Assembly: GCA_902491915.1 (NCBI GenBank)
Contig: CABUJL010000005.1
Coordinates: 1 to 38,684, forward strand
Source of the DNA: an uncultured Collinsella sp.
GTDB taxonomy: Bacteria > Actinomycetota > Coriobacteriia > Coriobacteriales > Coriobacteriaceae
DNA length: 38,684 nt
Direction: 5' to 3'
In this document: positions 1 through 7,732 of the stretch, one piece after another
Layout of the letters: the number at the start of each line of letters is the position of its first letter
How positions within the stretch are numbered: the stretch's first letter is position 1
The notes under the pieces: generated by a model
Databases searched by the model: none
What the model was told of the DNA's origin: nothing
What the model saw: the letters and a program-made list of their open reading frames with translations, nothing else
Translations under genes and position numbers: made by a program

Positions 1-217
1 TCACGAGCGGGGGCTCCTATCTTTTTAGTGCCCTCGGATTGGGTCATAGTGTCTGTCGTTGCCAAAACAACGTCGTTCCCTTGGTTGGCTTAAAGTGGCA
101 CTTTTACCTGCGACGTTGCCATCGCTGAAGTAGTCATTGGGAAGGCGGCAGCTGGGGACGTTCCTTTTCTGCCGGCAGTTGGGGACACTCCTTGTGCCAG
201 CGTTGCATCGAGTGCTT
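1..217. other. Non-coding left edge
   Basis: No convincing gene is visible here. Short open frames on both strands overlap one another, lack ribosome-binding sites and have no recognisable motif. The right part (147-198) holds two short palindrome-like elements listed separately. The region lies downstream of the leftward HAD phosphatase gene, and whatever gene lies to the left is outside the window. Confidence 0.5.
147..198. repeat. Tandem GGCAG...GGGGAC short palindromic elements
   Basis: Two adjacent similar units are visible. The first (147-173) runs from GGCAGCTGGGGACG to TTCTGCC, and the second (174-198) from GGCAGTTGGGGACAC to TTGTGCC. Each begins GGCA, ends TGCC and has a GGGGAC core followed by TCCTT. 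A related phrase (CATTGGGGACGTTCTTAG) occurs near 19919-19936. This looks like a REP-type short palindrome; its function is unknown. Confidence 0.45.
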
Positions 218-389
218 GGGAAACCGCGACCCGGTTTTTGGCCGAATAGTGGGTCGCATTTTCCGGATGGGGTGGGTTGCGGAAAGTGCGACCCGGAATT
301 TTGCTCTGAAACGGGATGCGGTTTCCCTGATGCGTCTCAAACGGAAAGCGCATCCCATTCCGGAGCTCCAAAACGGGATGCGCTTTCCG
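218..389. repeat. Three-unit array of 48-nt palindromes, 62-nt period (copy 1)
   Basis: Units lie at 218-265, 280-327 and 342-389. Each is 48 nt, with 15-nt arms of the form CGGAAANYGCRWCCC and GGGWYGCRNTTTCCG around an 18-nt loop. Linkers are exactly 14 nt, so the period is exactly 62 nt. Arms are conserved at the outside (CGGAAA/TTTCCG) and at the CCC/GGG next to the loop, while arm positions 7-8 and 11-12 vary. The array starts 41 nt downstream of the leftward HAD gene's stop. An array of the same architecture and total length (172 nt) sits upstream of dnaK at 14988-15159. Confidence 0.85.
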
Positions 390-430
390 CGCGGAAGAAT
401 TGTCGCAGCTGCGTTAAGCAGTGTCGCTCG

Positions 431-1099
431 TTACTCGCCCAGAATCAGCGCCGCTAGCTCGTCCTGGGTGTCCGCCACGTAGTCGGCGCCGGCGGACTCC
501 AGCTCTGCGCGGCCGCGGAAACCCCAGCTGACGCCCGCACTCTTAAGGCCGGCGTTGTGGCCGGTCAGGATATCGACATTGGAATCGCCTACGTAGAGCG
601 TGGTCGCCGGGTCGGCGCCTAGCTCTTCCATCACATGCAGCGTGACGGGTGCTTCGGGCTTGGGCGGAAACGCATCGACACGGCCCTGCACCAGCGCAAA
701 GCGCTCGGAACCAAAATACTTTTCGATAAGCGGAGCCGCCGAGACGTGGTCCTTGTTAGTGAGCACGGCAAGCTGAACGCCCGCGGCGCGCAAGCGGTCG
801 AGCATCTCGATCGTGCCGGCATAGGGGGCGGTGTGGTCCTCCTTGTGCTCGCCGTAGTAAGCCCTAAACTCGGCAAGCGTCTGCTCAAACATGCGGCCGT
901 CGCCCGCATACTCGGCGGGCATAAAGCGCTCAACCAGCTTGAGCATGCCGTTTCCCACCTTGTAGCGGTACTCGTCGACGGCAAACGTAGGCCAGCCGTG
1001 CGTCTCGCAGGTATGGTTGCCGGCGGTCGCCAGGTCCTCGAGCGTGTTGAGGATGGTGCCGTCCAGATCAAAAATCACATGGGAAAAAGCTGCTGCCAT
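431..1099 (-). CDS. HAD-family hydrolase, phosphoglycolate phosphatase-like
   Basis: The 222-residue protein belongs to the haloacid dehalogenase superfamily, which removes phosphate from small metabolites through an aspartyl-phosphate intermediate. Motif I is DLDGT at residues 11-15 (nucleophile Asp11, acid/base Asp13), motif II is LTNKD, and motif IV is the GDSNVDI segment near the C-terminus. The helical cap between motifs I and II is the size seen in Gph/PGP-type enzymes. I chose the ATG at 1099 because GGGAG sits 5-6 nt before it; an in-frame ATG five codons upstream has no good site. The substrate cannot be read from the sequence, and phosphoglycolate or another sugar phosphate is only the family default. 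The gene follows hypE on the same strand after about 100 nt, so it may be read from the same transcript. Confidence 0.85.
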   Translation of the reverse strand: MAAAFSHVIFDLDGTILNTLEDLATAGNHTCETHGWPTFAVDEYRYKVGNGMLKLVERFMPAEYAGDGRMFEQTLAEFRAYYGEHKEDHTAPYAGTIEMLDRLRAAGVQLAVLTNKDHVSAAPLIEKYFGSERFALVQGRVDAFPPKPEAPVTLHVMEELGADPATTLYVGDSNVDILTGHNAGLKSAGVSWGFRGRAELESAGADYVADTQDELAALILGE

Positions 1100-1203
1100 G
1101 AAAGCTCCCGTCATTGGGTTTCAAAACGCACCCCATGATACTGGGCATGCGTGCCGGGCATGTTTGGAATCTGAATATCTTTAATAGCCCTGAGCCTTTG
1201 TCG

Positions 1204-2238
1204 TTAGCAAATTCTCGGCAGCTGCTCTCCTACGAGCATGTCGAGGATGCGGGTCGAGCCCCAGCCGGTACGTACGCGCACGGCGGGGCGGGTGCCCTCG
1301 GCAAGTGGCAGCACGCGACCGATGACGGCGGCATTCTCGCCGTAGCGGGCGGCGCGCATGGCGGCCAGCGCGGCATCGGCTTGCTCGGCAGGCACGACGG
1401 CAACCATCTTGCCCTCGTTTGCCACCTGCAGTACATCGTAGCCGAGCATTTCGCAGGCGGCCTGCACGTCGGGACGCACGGGCACGGCATCTTCGTCGAC
1501 CTCCATGGCAACACCGCTGGCCTGGGCAAACTCGTTGAGTGTGGACGCCAGGCCACCGCGCGTGGGGTCGCGAAAGCAACGCGTGCCGGGCGCTGCGGCC
1601 AAAATGTCGGCAATCAGGTGGTTGAGCGGCGCGGCATCGCTTTCGATGGTGCTCGAAAACGCCAGGCCCTCGCGTTGGCTCATGATGGCGATACCGTGGT
1701 CGCCCAGTGTACCCGAGACCAGGATGACATCGCCGGGCTGGCAGTCTGCGCCGCTGAGCGCCACGCCCGCGGGTACCTCGCCCACACCGGCGGTATTGAT
1801 ATAGACGCCGTCGGCCCCGCCGCGCTCGACCACCTTAGTGTCGCCCGTGATTATGGACACGCCCGCTTCGTGCGCCGTTTCGGCCATCGTCTGCACAATC
1901 TGGTGGAGCTTATCCATGGGATAGCCCTCTTCGAGGATGAAGCCGCACGATAGGTAGCGCACGTTGGCGCCCGAGGTCGCGACGTCGTTGACGGTTCCGC
2001 ACACGGCGAGGCGGCCGATGTTGCCACCGGGGAAGAACTGCGGCGAGACTACAAAGCTGTCGGTCGACATGGCGATGCGCCCGCTCGCGGGCAGCGTGGC
2101 GACGCCGGCGTCGTTGCCTTCGAGCAGCTCGGGCGACCCAAAGGCATCCAAAAAGACCTCATCGATGATGCGTTTCATCATCTGGCCGCCGGAGCCGTGG
2201 CCCAGCAGGACGGTGCTATCGGTAACGCTATGGGACAT
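1204..2238 (-). CDS. hypE: Hydrogenase maturation factor HypE
   Basis: HypE (344 residues) dehydrates the carbamoyl group that HypF places on its C-terminal cysteine, making the thiocyanate that supplies the cyanide ligands of the NiFe-hydrogenase iron. The protein ends in PRIC, with the acceptor Cys at the last position (344) as the family requires. The N-terminal GHGSGG segment and later STDSFVVSP and GTVND motifs are typical of the AIR-synthase/PurM fold. A GGAG stands 8-9 nt before the ATG. It is the last gene of the nikR-hypF-hypC-hypD-hypE run, 48 nt after hypD, and works with HypF, HypC and HypD in the cytoplasm. Confidence 0.97.
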   Translation of the reverse strand: MSHSVTDSTVLLGHGSGGQMMKRIIDEVFLDAFGSPELLEGNDAGVATLPASGRIAMSTDSFVVSPQFFPGGNIGRLAVCGTVNDVATSGANVRYLSCGFILEEGYPMDKLHQIVQTMAETAHEAGVSIITGDTKVVERGGADGVYINTAGVGEVPAGVALSGADCQPGDVILVSGTLGDHGIAIMSQREGLAFSSTIESDAAPLNHLIADILAAAPGTRCFRDPTRGGLASTLNEFAQASGVAMEVDEDAVPVRPDVQAACEMLGYDVLQVANEGKMVAVVPAEQADAALAAMRAARYGENAAVIGRVLPLAEGTRPAVRVRTGWGSTRILDMLVGEQLPRIC

Positions 2239-2286
2239 ATCGAAAACTCCAATCGTGGGTGGTGCCGGTGTGCGGGTGTGTCCGGG

Positions 2287-3399
2287 CTAGTTGCGGTAGC
2301 GGTAGTACGCCGCGCAGCTGCCCTCGGAGCTCACCATGCACGGGCCGACGGGGTGCTCGGGCGTGCAGGTGCGGCCAAAGAGCGGGCAGTCGCTCGGCGT
2401 AATGGCCCCGCGCAGCACGTCGCCGCAACGGCACCCGCGCGGCTCGACTGTCGCCTCAACGGGCACATCAAAGCGAGCGCGGGCATCAAAGCGCGAGAAC
2501 TCGGGGCGGATGGAAAGGCCCGAGTTGGCAATCAGCCCCAGCCCGCGCCATGTGGTATCGCACGGCTCAAACACCTGCTCGACCAGCTGGCGCGCCACGG
2601 GATTGCCGTCTGCGTTGACGCCACGGCGGTAGGCGTTGTCAATCACCGGCCTGTCCTCGACAACCATCTGGACCAGCATGCAGATGCCCTGCAGGATATC
2701 GACCGGTTCAAATCCCGTGACCACGCCCGGGGTATTGAATTCGTCGACCAAAAAGCTAAAGGGCGCCAAGCCCGTGATGGTGGCGACGTGGCCCGGCAGG
2801 ATAAAGCCGTCGATGGTGGTCTCGGGGTCGTTGGCGATGGCGCGCAACGCCGGCGGCGTGGCCTTGTGGGCGCAATAGACCGAGAAGTTCAAAAGCCCGC
2901 GCGCCTCGGCCTCCAAGATGGCGGCGGCGATGGTGGGCGTCGTAGTCTCAAAGCCCACGCCCATAAAAATGACCGGGCGATCAGGGTTTTGCTCGGCAAT
3001 GTCGAGCGCGTCGAGCGGGGAATAGACGATACGGATATCGCGCCCCGCCGCCTTTTGCGCAGCGAGCGAGGTGGATGATCCGGGCACGCGCATCATGTCG
3101 CCAAAGGTGGTGATGATGGCGCCGTCTATGTTGGCGAGCGCGATTGCGTGGTCGATGTCGCGGTTGGCGGTGACGCAGACGGGGCAGCCCGGGCCGCTCA
3201 GCAGCTTGAGCCCGGCCGGCATAATGGAGCGAAAGCCATAGCGCCCGATGCTCACGGTATGCGTGCCGCAGACTTCCATAAGGTTGATGGTGCGGTCGCC
3301 GACAAGCTCATGAATGCGCTCGATGAGCTCGCGAGCCAGCTTGGGATCGCGGAATGCCGAGAAATCGATACCGGAGCGCGTCGGCTGCTCGGGCGCCAC
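2287..3399 (-). CDS. hypD: Hydrogenase maturation factor HypD
   Basis: HypD (370 residues) is the Fe-S scaffold that, with HypC, assembles the Fe(CN)2CO unit of NiFe hydrogenase. The family motifs are present: EVCGTHT (Cys44), SGPGCPVC (Cys72 and Cys75), GFETT, LPGHV, and the C-terminal cysteine-rich block beginning CRCGDVLRG that binds a [4Fe-4S] cluster. The start is GTG, and its first base is the last base of the hypC stop (TAGTG). This one-base overlap indicates translational coupling and matches the known HypC-HypD partnership. Confidence 0.97.
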   Translation of the reverse strand: MAPEQPTRSGIDFSAFRDPKLARELIERIHELVGDRTINLMEVCGTHTVSIGRYGFRSIMPAGLKLLSGPGCPVCVTANRDIDHAIALANIDGAIITTFGDMMRVPGSSTSLAAQKAAGRDIRIVYSPLDALDIAEQNPDRPVIFMGVGFETTTPTIAAAILEAEARGLLNFSVYCAHKATPPALRAIANDPETTIDGFILPGHVATITGLAPFSFLVDEFNTPGVVTGFEPVDILQGICMLVQMVVEDRPVIDNAYRRGVNADGNPVARQLVEQVFEPCDTTWRGLGLIANSGLSIRPEFSRFDARARFDVPVEATVEPRGCRCGDVLRGAITPSDCPLFGRTCTPEHPVGPCMVSSEGSCAAYYRYRN

Positions 3400-3659
3400 T
3401 AGTAAGCCTCCGCCGGGTTGGTGGTCAGCTGGTCTTCTTCGACCAGCTCGGACATGGCATTAACAAGCTCGAGCGTTTCCTGTGCTTCCTGCTCGTCGAC
3501 AATCTGGATGCCAAAGCCGGCGTGTACGAGAATATAGTCGCCAACCTGCGCCGTCGGCACGAGTCGCAGCGACACGGGGCGCTCGATGCCCATCATGTCG
3601 ACGGTGGCCTTGAGGTCGTCGTCGCGTTTGACTACTTTACCGGGAACGGCAAGGCACAT
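3399..3659 (-). CDS. hypC: Hydrogenase maturation chaperone HypC
   Basis: HypC (86 residues) carries the iron intermediate between HypD and the hydrogenase large subunit. It begins MCLAVPGKVV; Cys2, exposed after Met removal, is the essential ligand residue. The OB-fold core with GDYILVHAGFGI is typical. An AAGGGGA site precedes the ATG by about 6 nt. The gene is 131 nt downstream of hypF and overlaps hypD by one base. The C-terminus is acidic, which is common in the family. Confidence 0.97.
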   Translation of the reverse strand: MCLAVPGKVVKRDDDLKATVDMMGIERPVSLRLVPTAQVGDYILVHAGFGIQIVDEQEAQETLELVNAMSELVEEDQLTTNPAEAY

Positions 3660-3790
3660 ATTGTTCCCCTTTTATACGCTTTGCGCTGGACGGGCGCTCA
3701 ATAATCCATCAGTTGATGGTAGCGCTCGCGGGCGCTGCGGGCAAACGCGCTACACCTGTGAGACGGCGGCTTGCGGGCTGGCCGAACAGC

Positions 3791-6262
3791 CTATTGTGGC
3801 GCGACCTGTGCGAGGCGAGTGCGTGCGACTGCTGCCTGACCGTAGGCGATGCAGCCGTCGTTAACGGGCACGGTGTGGGGGACAAGGACAGTAAAGCCTG
3901 CGCTTTTGAGCTCGCGGGTGAGAAGCTGAAGCAGAAGTCGGTTCATGAACACGCCGCCCGAGAGCGCGACGGTGTCGATGCCCTCGTGCACGCAGATATC
4001 GCTGGCGATGCGCGCCGAGGAGCGCGCGACGGCGACATGGAAATCGAGTGCGAGCCTGTCGGCGGGCGCTCCGGCTTCAATTCCTCCCAAAAGTGCCTCA
4101 AAGAGTGCTTTCTGGTCCAGAACATAGGGGCCGTCCAGCCATGATGGGTCAGATGCGGAATAGCCGGCGTTGTCGTCGGGAAAATGGGCGATTTCGCTGT
4201 CGAGCGCGCGCCAGGCGGCGGCTTCGAGCTCGATGGCGGGTTCGCCCTCGTAGGTTGCCTGGCCGCAAATGCCCAAAATCGCGGCTGCGGCATCAAACAG
4301 GCGACCCATGCTGCTAGTGCGCGGACTGTTGATGCCGCGCTCGATCATCGTTGCCGTTATGCTGCGCGTTTGCTCGTCAAGGCTGTTCAAGAGCCCCACA
4401 GCTCCCGGGTGCTCGAGCAGGTCGAGCTCGCTGAGCAGGGCAAAGGCGTTGCGGCGGGCATCGTGTACGGATGCGGCGCCACCGGGGAGCGCCCAGGTGC
4501 GCAGATGCGCGACGCGCTCAAAATCGGCGAGACGGGAGATAAGAAACTCACCGCCCCATATGGTGCCATCGGTGCCGGCGCCCGTGCCGTCGAAGGCGAT
4601 GCCGAGGACGCGTGCATCGGGCGCAAGCCGGCCTGCGACAATCGCCTCTGCCATTACGCTCGCGATGTGCGCATGATGGTGCTGGACTTCGATAAGCGGC
4701 AGATTGTGCTCCCGTGCCTGCTCGCGCGCCCATTGGCTCGACAGATAGCTGGGATGCATGTCGCATGCCAAGGCGGCAGCCGCCAGGTCAAAGAGGTTTT
4801 CCAGACGCGTGCGTGCGGCGCTCCAGGCATCGAAAGTCGCGCCGTTTTCGACATCGCCGATATGCTGCGACACAAAACAGGTCGTATGACCGTTGGCGTC
4901 CTCGCGCGTGAGCGCGATCGTGGCTTTTTGCTGCGGACCGCAGGCGAGCACGCAGGGCGTGGTGCCGTTGAGCTCCGGCAACGACAGCGGCTGCGGCGCA
5001 TATCCGCGTGCGCGACGCACGGGCATGACGTCGCCGTCGACCACGCGTACCACGGAGTCGTCGTAGCGCGACAGAATTGCGCGGTCGTTGCCGAGCAACG
5101 CGTCGGCGATGCCGGCGGCAACGAGATGCTCCCATGCAAGGGCATCGTCGGTCTCGATGGGCTCTTCGCTCAGGTTTCCGCTGGTCATGACGAGTGCGCT
5201 CATGCCGCGCGCCGCGGCCGCGGCGAGCAGTAAATGTTGAAGCGGGGTGTAGGGGAGCATGACGCCGAGCTCGGGCAAGTCGTGCGCGACGGATGGCGCG
5301 AGCTCAGGGGCGTCGGGGGAGCCGTAGGCGTCGTTGCCGGTTGCGCGGCGACGCAGCAGCACGATGGGACGAACGCTGCCGGCAAGAAGATTACGCTCAA
5401 CGCCATCGATGTGACACAGGCGCTCGGCGTCGGCAAGGTCGCGCACCATAACGGCAAGCGGCTTATTGCTGCGACGCTTGCGACGGCGCAGCTCGCGTAC
5501 CGCTTGTTCGTTGGTGGCATCGCAGGCCAGGTGGAATCCGCCCAGACCCTTGATGGCGACGATGCCGCCGCCAGCCAGCAGCTCGACGCAGCGTTCGATG
5601 ATGGCATCGCTGGCCTCGCGCGTGGAGCCGACGGCTGGTGTCGCGTCGACCGCCGTTGGCACAACACCGCAATTGACCTCACGCCACGTAATATGCGGTC
5701 CACAATCAAAGCAGGCATCGGGCTGCGCGTGAAATCGCCGATCGAGCGGATCGGCATACTCTGCGGCGCAGGTGGGGCACATGGGAAAGCGATTCATCGA
5801 GGTGGCCGCTCGGTCATAGGGCAGCGAGCGAATGATGGTAAAGCGCGGTCCGCAGTTGGTGCAGTTGATAAAGGGATAATGAAAGCGTCGGTCGGCGGGG
5901 TCGAACAGCTCGCGCAGGCAGTCGTCGCACGTGGCGATGTCGGGTGAGATGAGCGTCGTGTGGGCAGTTTGATCCTGTGACGCCACAATGCGAAAACCCT
6001 GCTCGTTAGCGGCGTCCCAGTTGCCGGGTGCTAGGTCCATAACCTCGACATGCTCAACGCGGGTCGCGGCAGGCGCGTGCTCCGACAGCGCGGCGACAAA
6101 GCCGTCGAGCGCCTCGACCGAAGCGTGCGCCTCGATATGCACGCCGTCGCCCGCGTTGAGCACCCAGCCGCAAATGCCGTGCGCCATGGCCTCGCGATAC
6201 ACAAACGGTCGCATGCCAACGCCCTGCACAATGCCCGTTACATGGATATGCGCATGTCGCAT
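3791..6262 (-). CDS. hypF: Carbamoyltransferase HypF
   Basis: HypF (823 residues) uses carbamoyl phosphate and ATP to carbamoylate HypE. Domains in order: an N-terminal acylphosphatase domain (residues 1-90) with the signature VQGVGMRPF and Arg18; two zinc-finger motifs (CDDC...CTNC and CPTC...CFDC); a YrdC-like adenylate-forming domain in the middle; and a Kae1-like C-terminal domain with the metal-binding HHHAH motif and DGTGAGTDG. I chose the ATG at 6262 because AAGGAGGG lies 6 nt before it and the protein then opens directly with the acylphosphatase strand; a 21-residue upstream extension would overlap nikR. It follows nikR by 29 nt. Confidence 0.97.
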   Translation of the reverse strand: MRHAHIHVTGIVQGVGMRPFVYREAMAHGICGWVLNAGDGVHIEAHASVEALDGFVAALSEHAPAATRVEHVEVMDLAPGNWDAANEQGFRIVASQDQTAHTTLISPDIATCDDCLRELFDPADRRFHYPFINCTNCGPRFTIIRSLPYDRAATSMNRFPMCPTCAAEYADPLDRRFHAQPDACFDCGPHITWREVNCGVVPTAVDATPAVGSTREASDAIIERCVELLAGGGIVAIKGLGGFHLACDATNEQAVRELRRRKRRSNKPLAVMVRDLADAERLCHIDGVERNLLAGSVRPIVLLRRRATGNDAYGSPDAPELAPSVAHDLPELGVMLPYTPLQHLLLAAAAARGMSALVMTSGNLSEEPIETDDALAWEHLVAAGIADALLGNDRAILSRYDDSVVRVVDGDVMPVRRARGYAPQPLSLPELNGTTPCVLACGPQQKATIALTREDANGHTTCFVSQHIGDVENGATFDAWSAARTRLENLFDLAAAALACDMHPSYLSSQWAREQAREHNLPLIEVQHHHAHIASVMAEAIVAGRLAPDARVLGIAFDGTGAGTDGTIWGGEFLISRLADFERVAHLRTWALPGGAASVHDARRNAFALLSELDLLEHPGAVGLLNSLDEQTRSITATMIERGINSPRTSSMGRLFDAAAAILGICGQATYEGEPAIELEAAAWRALDSEIAHFPDDNAGYSASDPSWLDGPYVLDQKALFEALLGGIEAGAPADRLALDFHVAVARSSARIASDICVHEGIDTVALSGGVFMNRLLLQLLTRELKSAGFTVLVPHTVPVNDGCIAYGQAAVARTRLAQVAPQ

Positions 6263-6291
6263 GCGACCCTCCTTCGTTGAAATGTGTGCTG

Positions 6292-6804
6292 TTACAGCCC
6301 CAAGCTCTGCTTGGTGGCGGCGCACGTGAGCTCGCCGTGCTTAACGCCGCGCAGGCCCAGCAGACGGTCAGCCAGCTCGTAGACACGTTCGCCGCGACCC
6401 TTGAGCGCCAGAATCTCCAAGCAGTTGTGGTGATCCAGATGCACGTGCATGGTCGATACGATCTCGTCGGTGTAGTCGTGCTGCACTTCGTCCAGACGGC
6501 GCGTCAGGTCGCCGGTATGGTGGTCGTAGATCATGGTGAGCGACCCGATAACATGCTCATCGGGCGTGCGCATCTGCTCCTTGGCGATCGAGGCGCGAAT
6601 CAGGTCGCGCACGGCCTCGGAGCGGTTGGCCACGTCGCCGCGGCGCGCGATCTGTTCGTCAAAACGGCGCAGCAGGTCGTCCGGTGCGGTAACCGAAAAG
6701 CGGACCAGCTCGGAGCCGGAGCCACTACAGTGGCAGCCTGCGTCACCATCCGCCCCGTGCGGATGCTCGTGCTCGTACCCGCAGCCGTGCTCATGTTCGG
6801 CCAC
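6292..6804 (-). CDS. nikR: Nickel-responsive repressor NikR with His/Cys-rich N-terminal tail
   Basis: The 170-residue protein is a NikR ribbon-helix-helix regulator. The DNA-binding domain is at residues 33-72 (VRFSVTAPDDLL...SEAVRDLIR), followed by an ACT-like nickel domain. The four nickel ligands are intact: His109, His120, His122 and Cys128, with the same 11-2-6 spacing as E. coli His76, His87, His89 and Cys95. Unusually, about 31 residues precede the domain and contain six His (4, 6, 12, 14, 16, 25) and three Cys (8, 24, 26), probably an extra metal-binding tail. The start is GTG, one base after the stop of the upstream 82-residue protein, so the two are coupled. Being first in the hyp operon suggests nickel control of hydrogenase maturation; no clear operator was identified. 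Confidence 0.93.
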   Translation of the reverse strand: MAEHEHGCGYEHEHPHGADGDAGCHCSGSGSELVRFSVTAPDDLLRRFDEQIARRGDVANRSEAVRDLIRASIAKEQMRTPDEHVIGSLTMIYDHHTGDLTRRLDEVQHDYTDEIVSTMHVHLDHHNCLEILALKGRGERVYELADRLLGLRGVKHGELTCAATKQSLGL

Positions 6805-6805
6805 G

Positions 6806-7054
6806 TTACACCAGCTTCACGGAGCCGACGGAGTTGTGGTCGGCCTCGATGGCTTCCTCGTAGCCCTCGAGCGCGTCATGCGCCTCGTGCAGCGCGGCCA
6901 TGGCGGCCTCGAGCTTGGCGCCGATGCGCTCCATGTCAAAATTCTCGGTCGCATGCAGCAGCTGATGGCTCCACTCATGAGCGAGCTCGATGGTGTCGTC
7001 GACCTGTTTGACGCTCATGGCAAGCTGGCTCATGTTCATTCCAACATCATGCAT
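6806..7054 (-). CDS. Small helical His-containing protein upstream of nikR
   Basis: This 82-residue protein is not recognised as a named family. It looks entirely helical and cytoplasmic, with no signal or membrane segment. It has seven His (2, 26, 30, 34, 56, 59, 73); 26-30-34 are spaced to fall on one helix face and 56/59 on another, which would suit a metal-binding helical bundle. AAAGGAGA lies 6-7 nt before the ATG. Its stop is followed after one base by the nikR GTG start, so it is the first gene of the nickel/hydrogenase operon and is co-translated with NikR. A role in nickel handling is inferred from position and His content only. Confidence 0.75.
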   Translation of the reverse strand: MHDVGMNMSQLAMSVKQVDDTIELAHEWSHQLLHATENFDMERIGAKLEAAMAALHEAHDALEGYEEAIEADHNSVGSVKLV

Positions 7055-7125
7055 GGAAAATCTCCTTTTGTATGGGGCAGTTCAGTGGTTCAGATTTTAC
7101 TACGCCCGCTCTGCGCGCAGCTGCA

Positions 7126-7164
7126 TAAGAAAACGGGTACGAGTCTGTGCGACCCGCACCCGTT
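7126..7164 (-). terminator. Rho-independent terminator of trxA
   Basis: On the minus strand a hairpin with arms AACGGGT (7158-7164) and ACCCGTT (7132-7138), extended inward by further pairs, is followed by TTTTCTT. It lies about 110 nt downstream of the trxA stop and upstream of the nikR operon, separating the two transcripts. Confidence 0.65.
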
Positions 7165-7275
7165 CACTGGGGGCTGTTTGTGACTACCATACTATCCGTG
7201 GTTGCACTCGGTGCATCCAGAAGTCCGGCGAGCGGTGCAAAAGCGCTCATGGACGGCGGGTAAGTAACAAGCGTA

Positions 7276-7596
7276 TTACAGATGCTTCTCCAGCAGCGCC
7301 TGCAGCCTCGTCTTGGGCAGAGCGCCAACCGAGCGGTCAATCTCCTCGCCGTTCTTAAACACAATCAGCGTGGGGATGCTCATGACGCCATACTTCATGG
7401 CCAGGTCCTGGTTGTCGTCGACGTTGCATTTGGCAACGGCAAGCTTGCCCGCCAGCTCATCGGCAACCTCGTCAACGATGGGCGAGAGGGAGCGGCAGGG
7501 ACCGCACCACGGTGCCCAAAAATCGACCAGCACGGGCAGGCTGTCGTTAACGACGGAATCGAAGTTCTCGGGGGTAATCTGCTTAATGTCAGCCAT
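7276..7596 (-). CDS. trxA: Thioredoxin
   Basis: The 106-residue cytoplasmic thioredoxin reduces protein disulfides. The active site is WCGPC with Cys31 and Cys34, and the cis-proline loop SIPT and the C-terminal GALPK segment are in place. Length is normal for TrxA. I chose the ATG at 7596, which has GGAGGT 5 nt upstream; longer in-frame extensions have no thioredoxin homology. A small perfect palindrome (CGCGGCT and AGCCGCG arms, 7616-7630) lies in the leader. The gene is divergent from the glycosylase-like gene at 7733. Confidence 0.95.
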   Translation of the reverse strand: MADIKQITPENFDSVVNDSLPVLVDFWAPWCGPCRSLSPIVDEVADELAGKLAVAKCNVDDNQDLAMKYGVMSIPTLIVFKNGEEIDRSVGALPKTRLQALLEKHL

Positions 7597-7698
7597 GGTG
7601 ACCTCCATAATGTGACGCGGCTCAGCCGCGTAAAACTCAGTACGACCGTGCTTATACCCAGCCGCCCGCAAAGCAACCACTCGCGGGCAGCTCTTTTA

Positions 7699-7704
7699 TA
7701 TAAT
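7699..7704 (+). promoter_or_regulatory. -10 element TATAAT upstream of the glycosylase-like gene
   Basis: A perfect TATAAT lies 28 nt before the ATG at 7733, in the divergent region with trxA. No good -35 hexamer sits 16-18 nt upstream, so the promoter may be weak or activator-dependent. Confidence 0.45.
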
Positions 7705-7732
7705 GGTGGGCACGCAAACGATTGGAGAGCGC

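Noticed and set aside
137..482. Short plus-strand open frames in the left-edge repeat region
   Set aside because: They run through the palindrome array, have no ribosome-binding sites and no protein-like composition.
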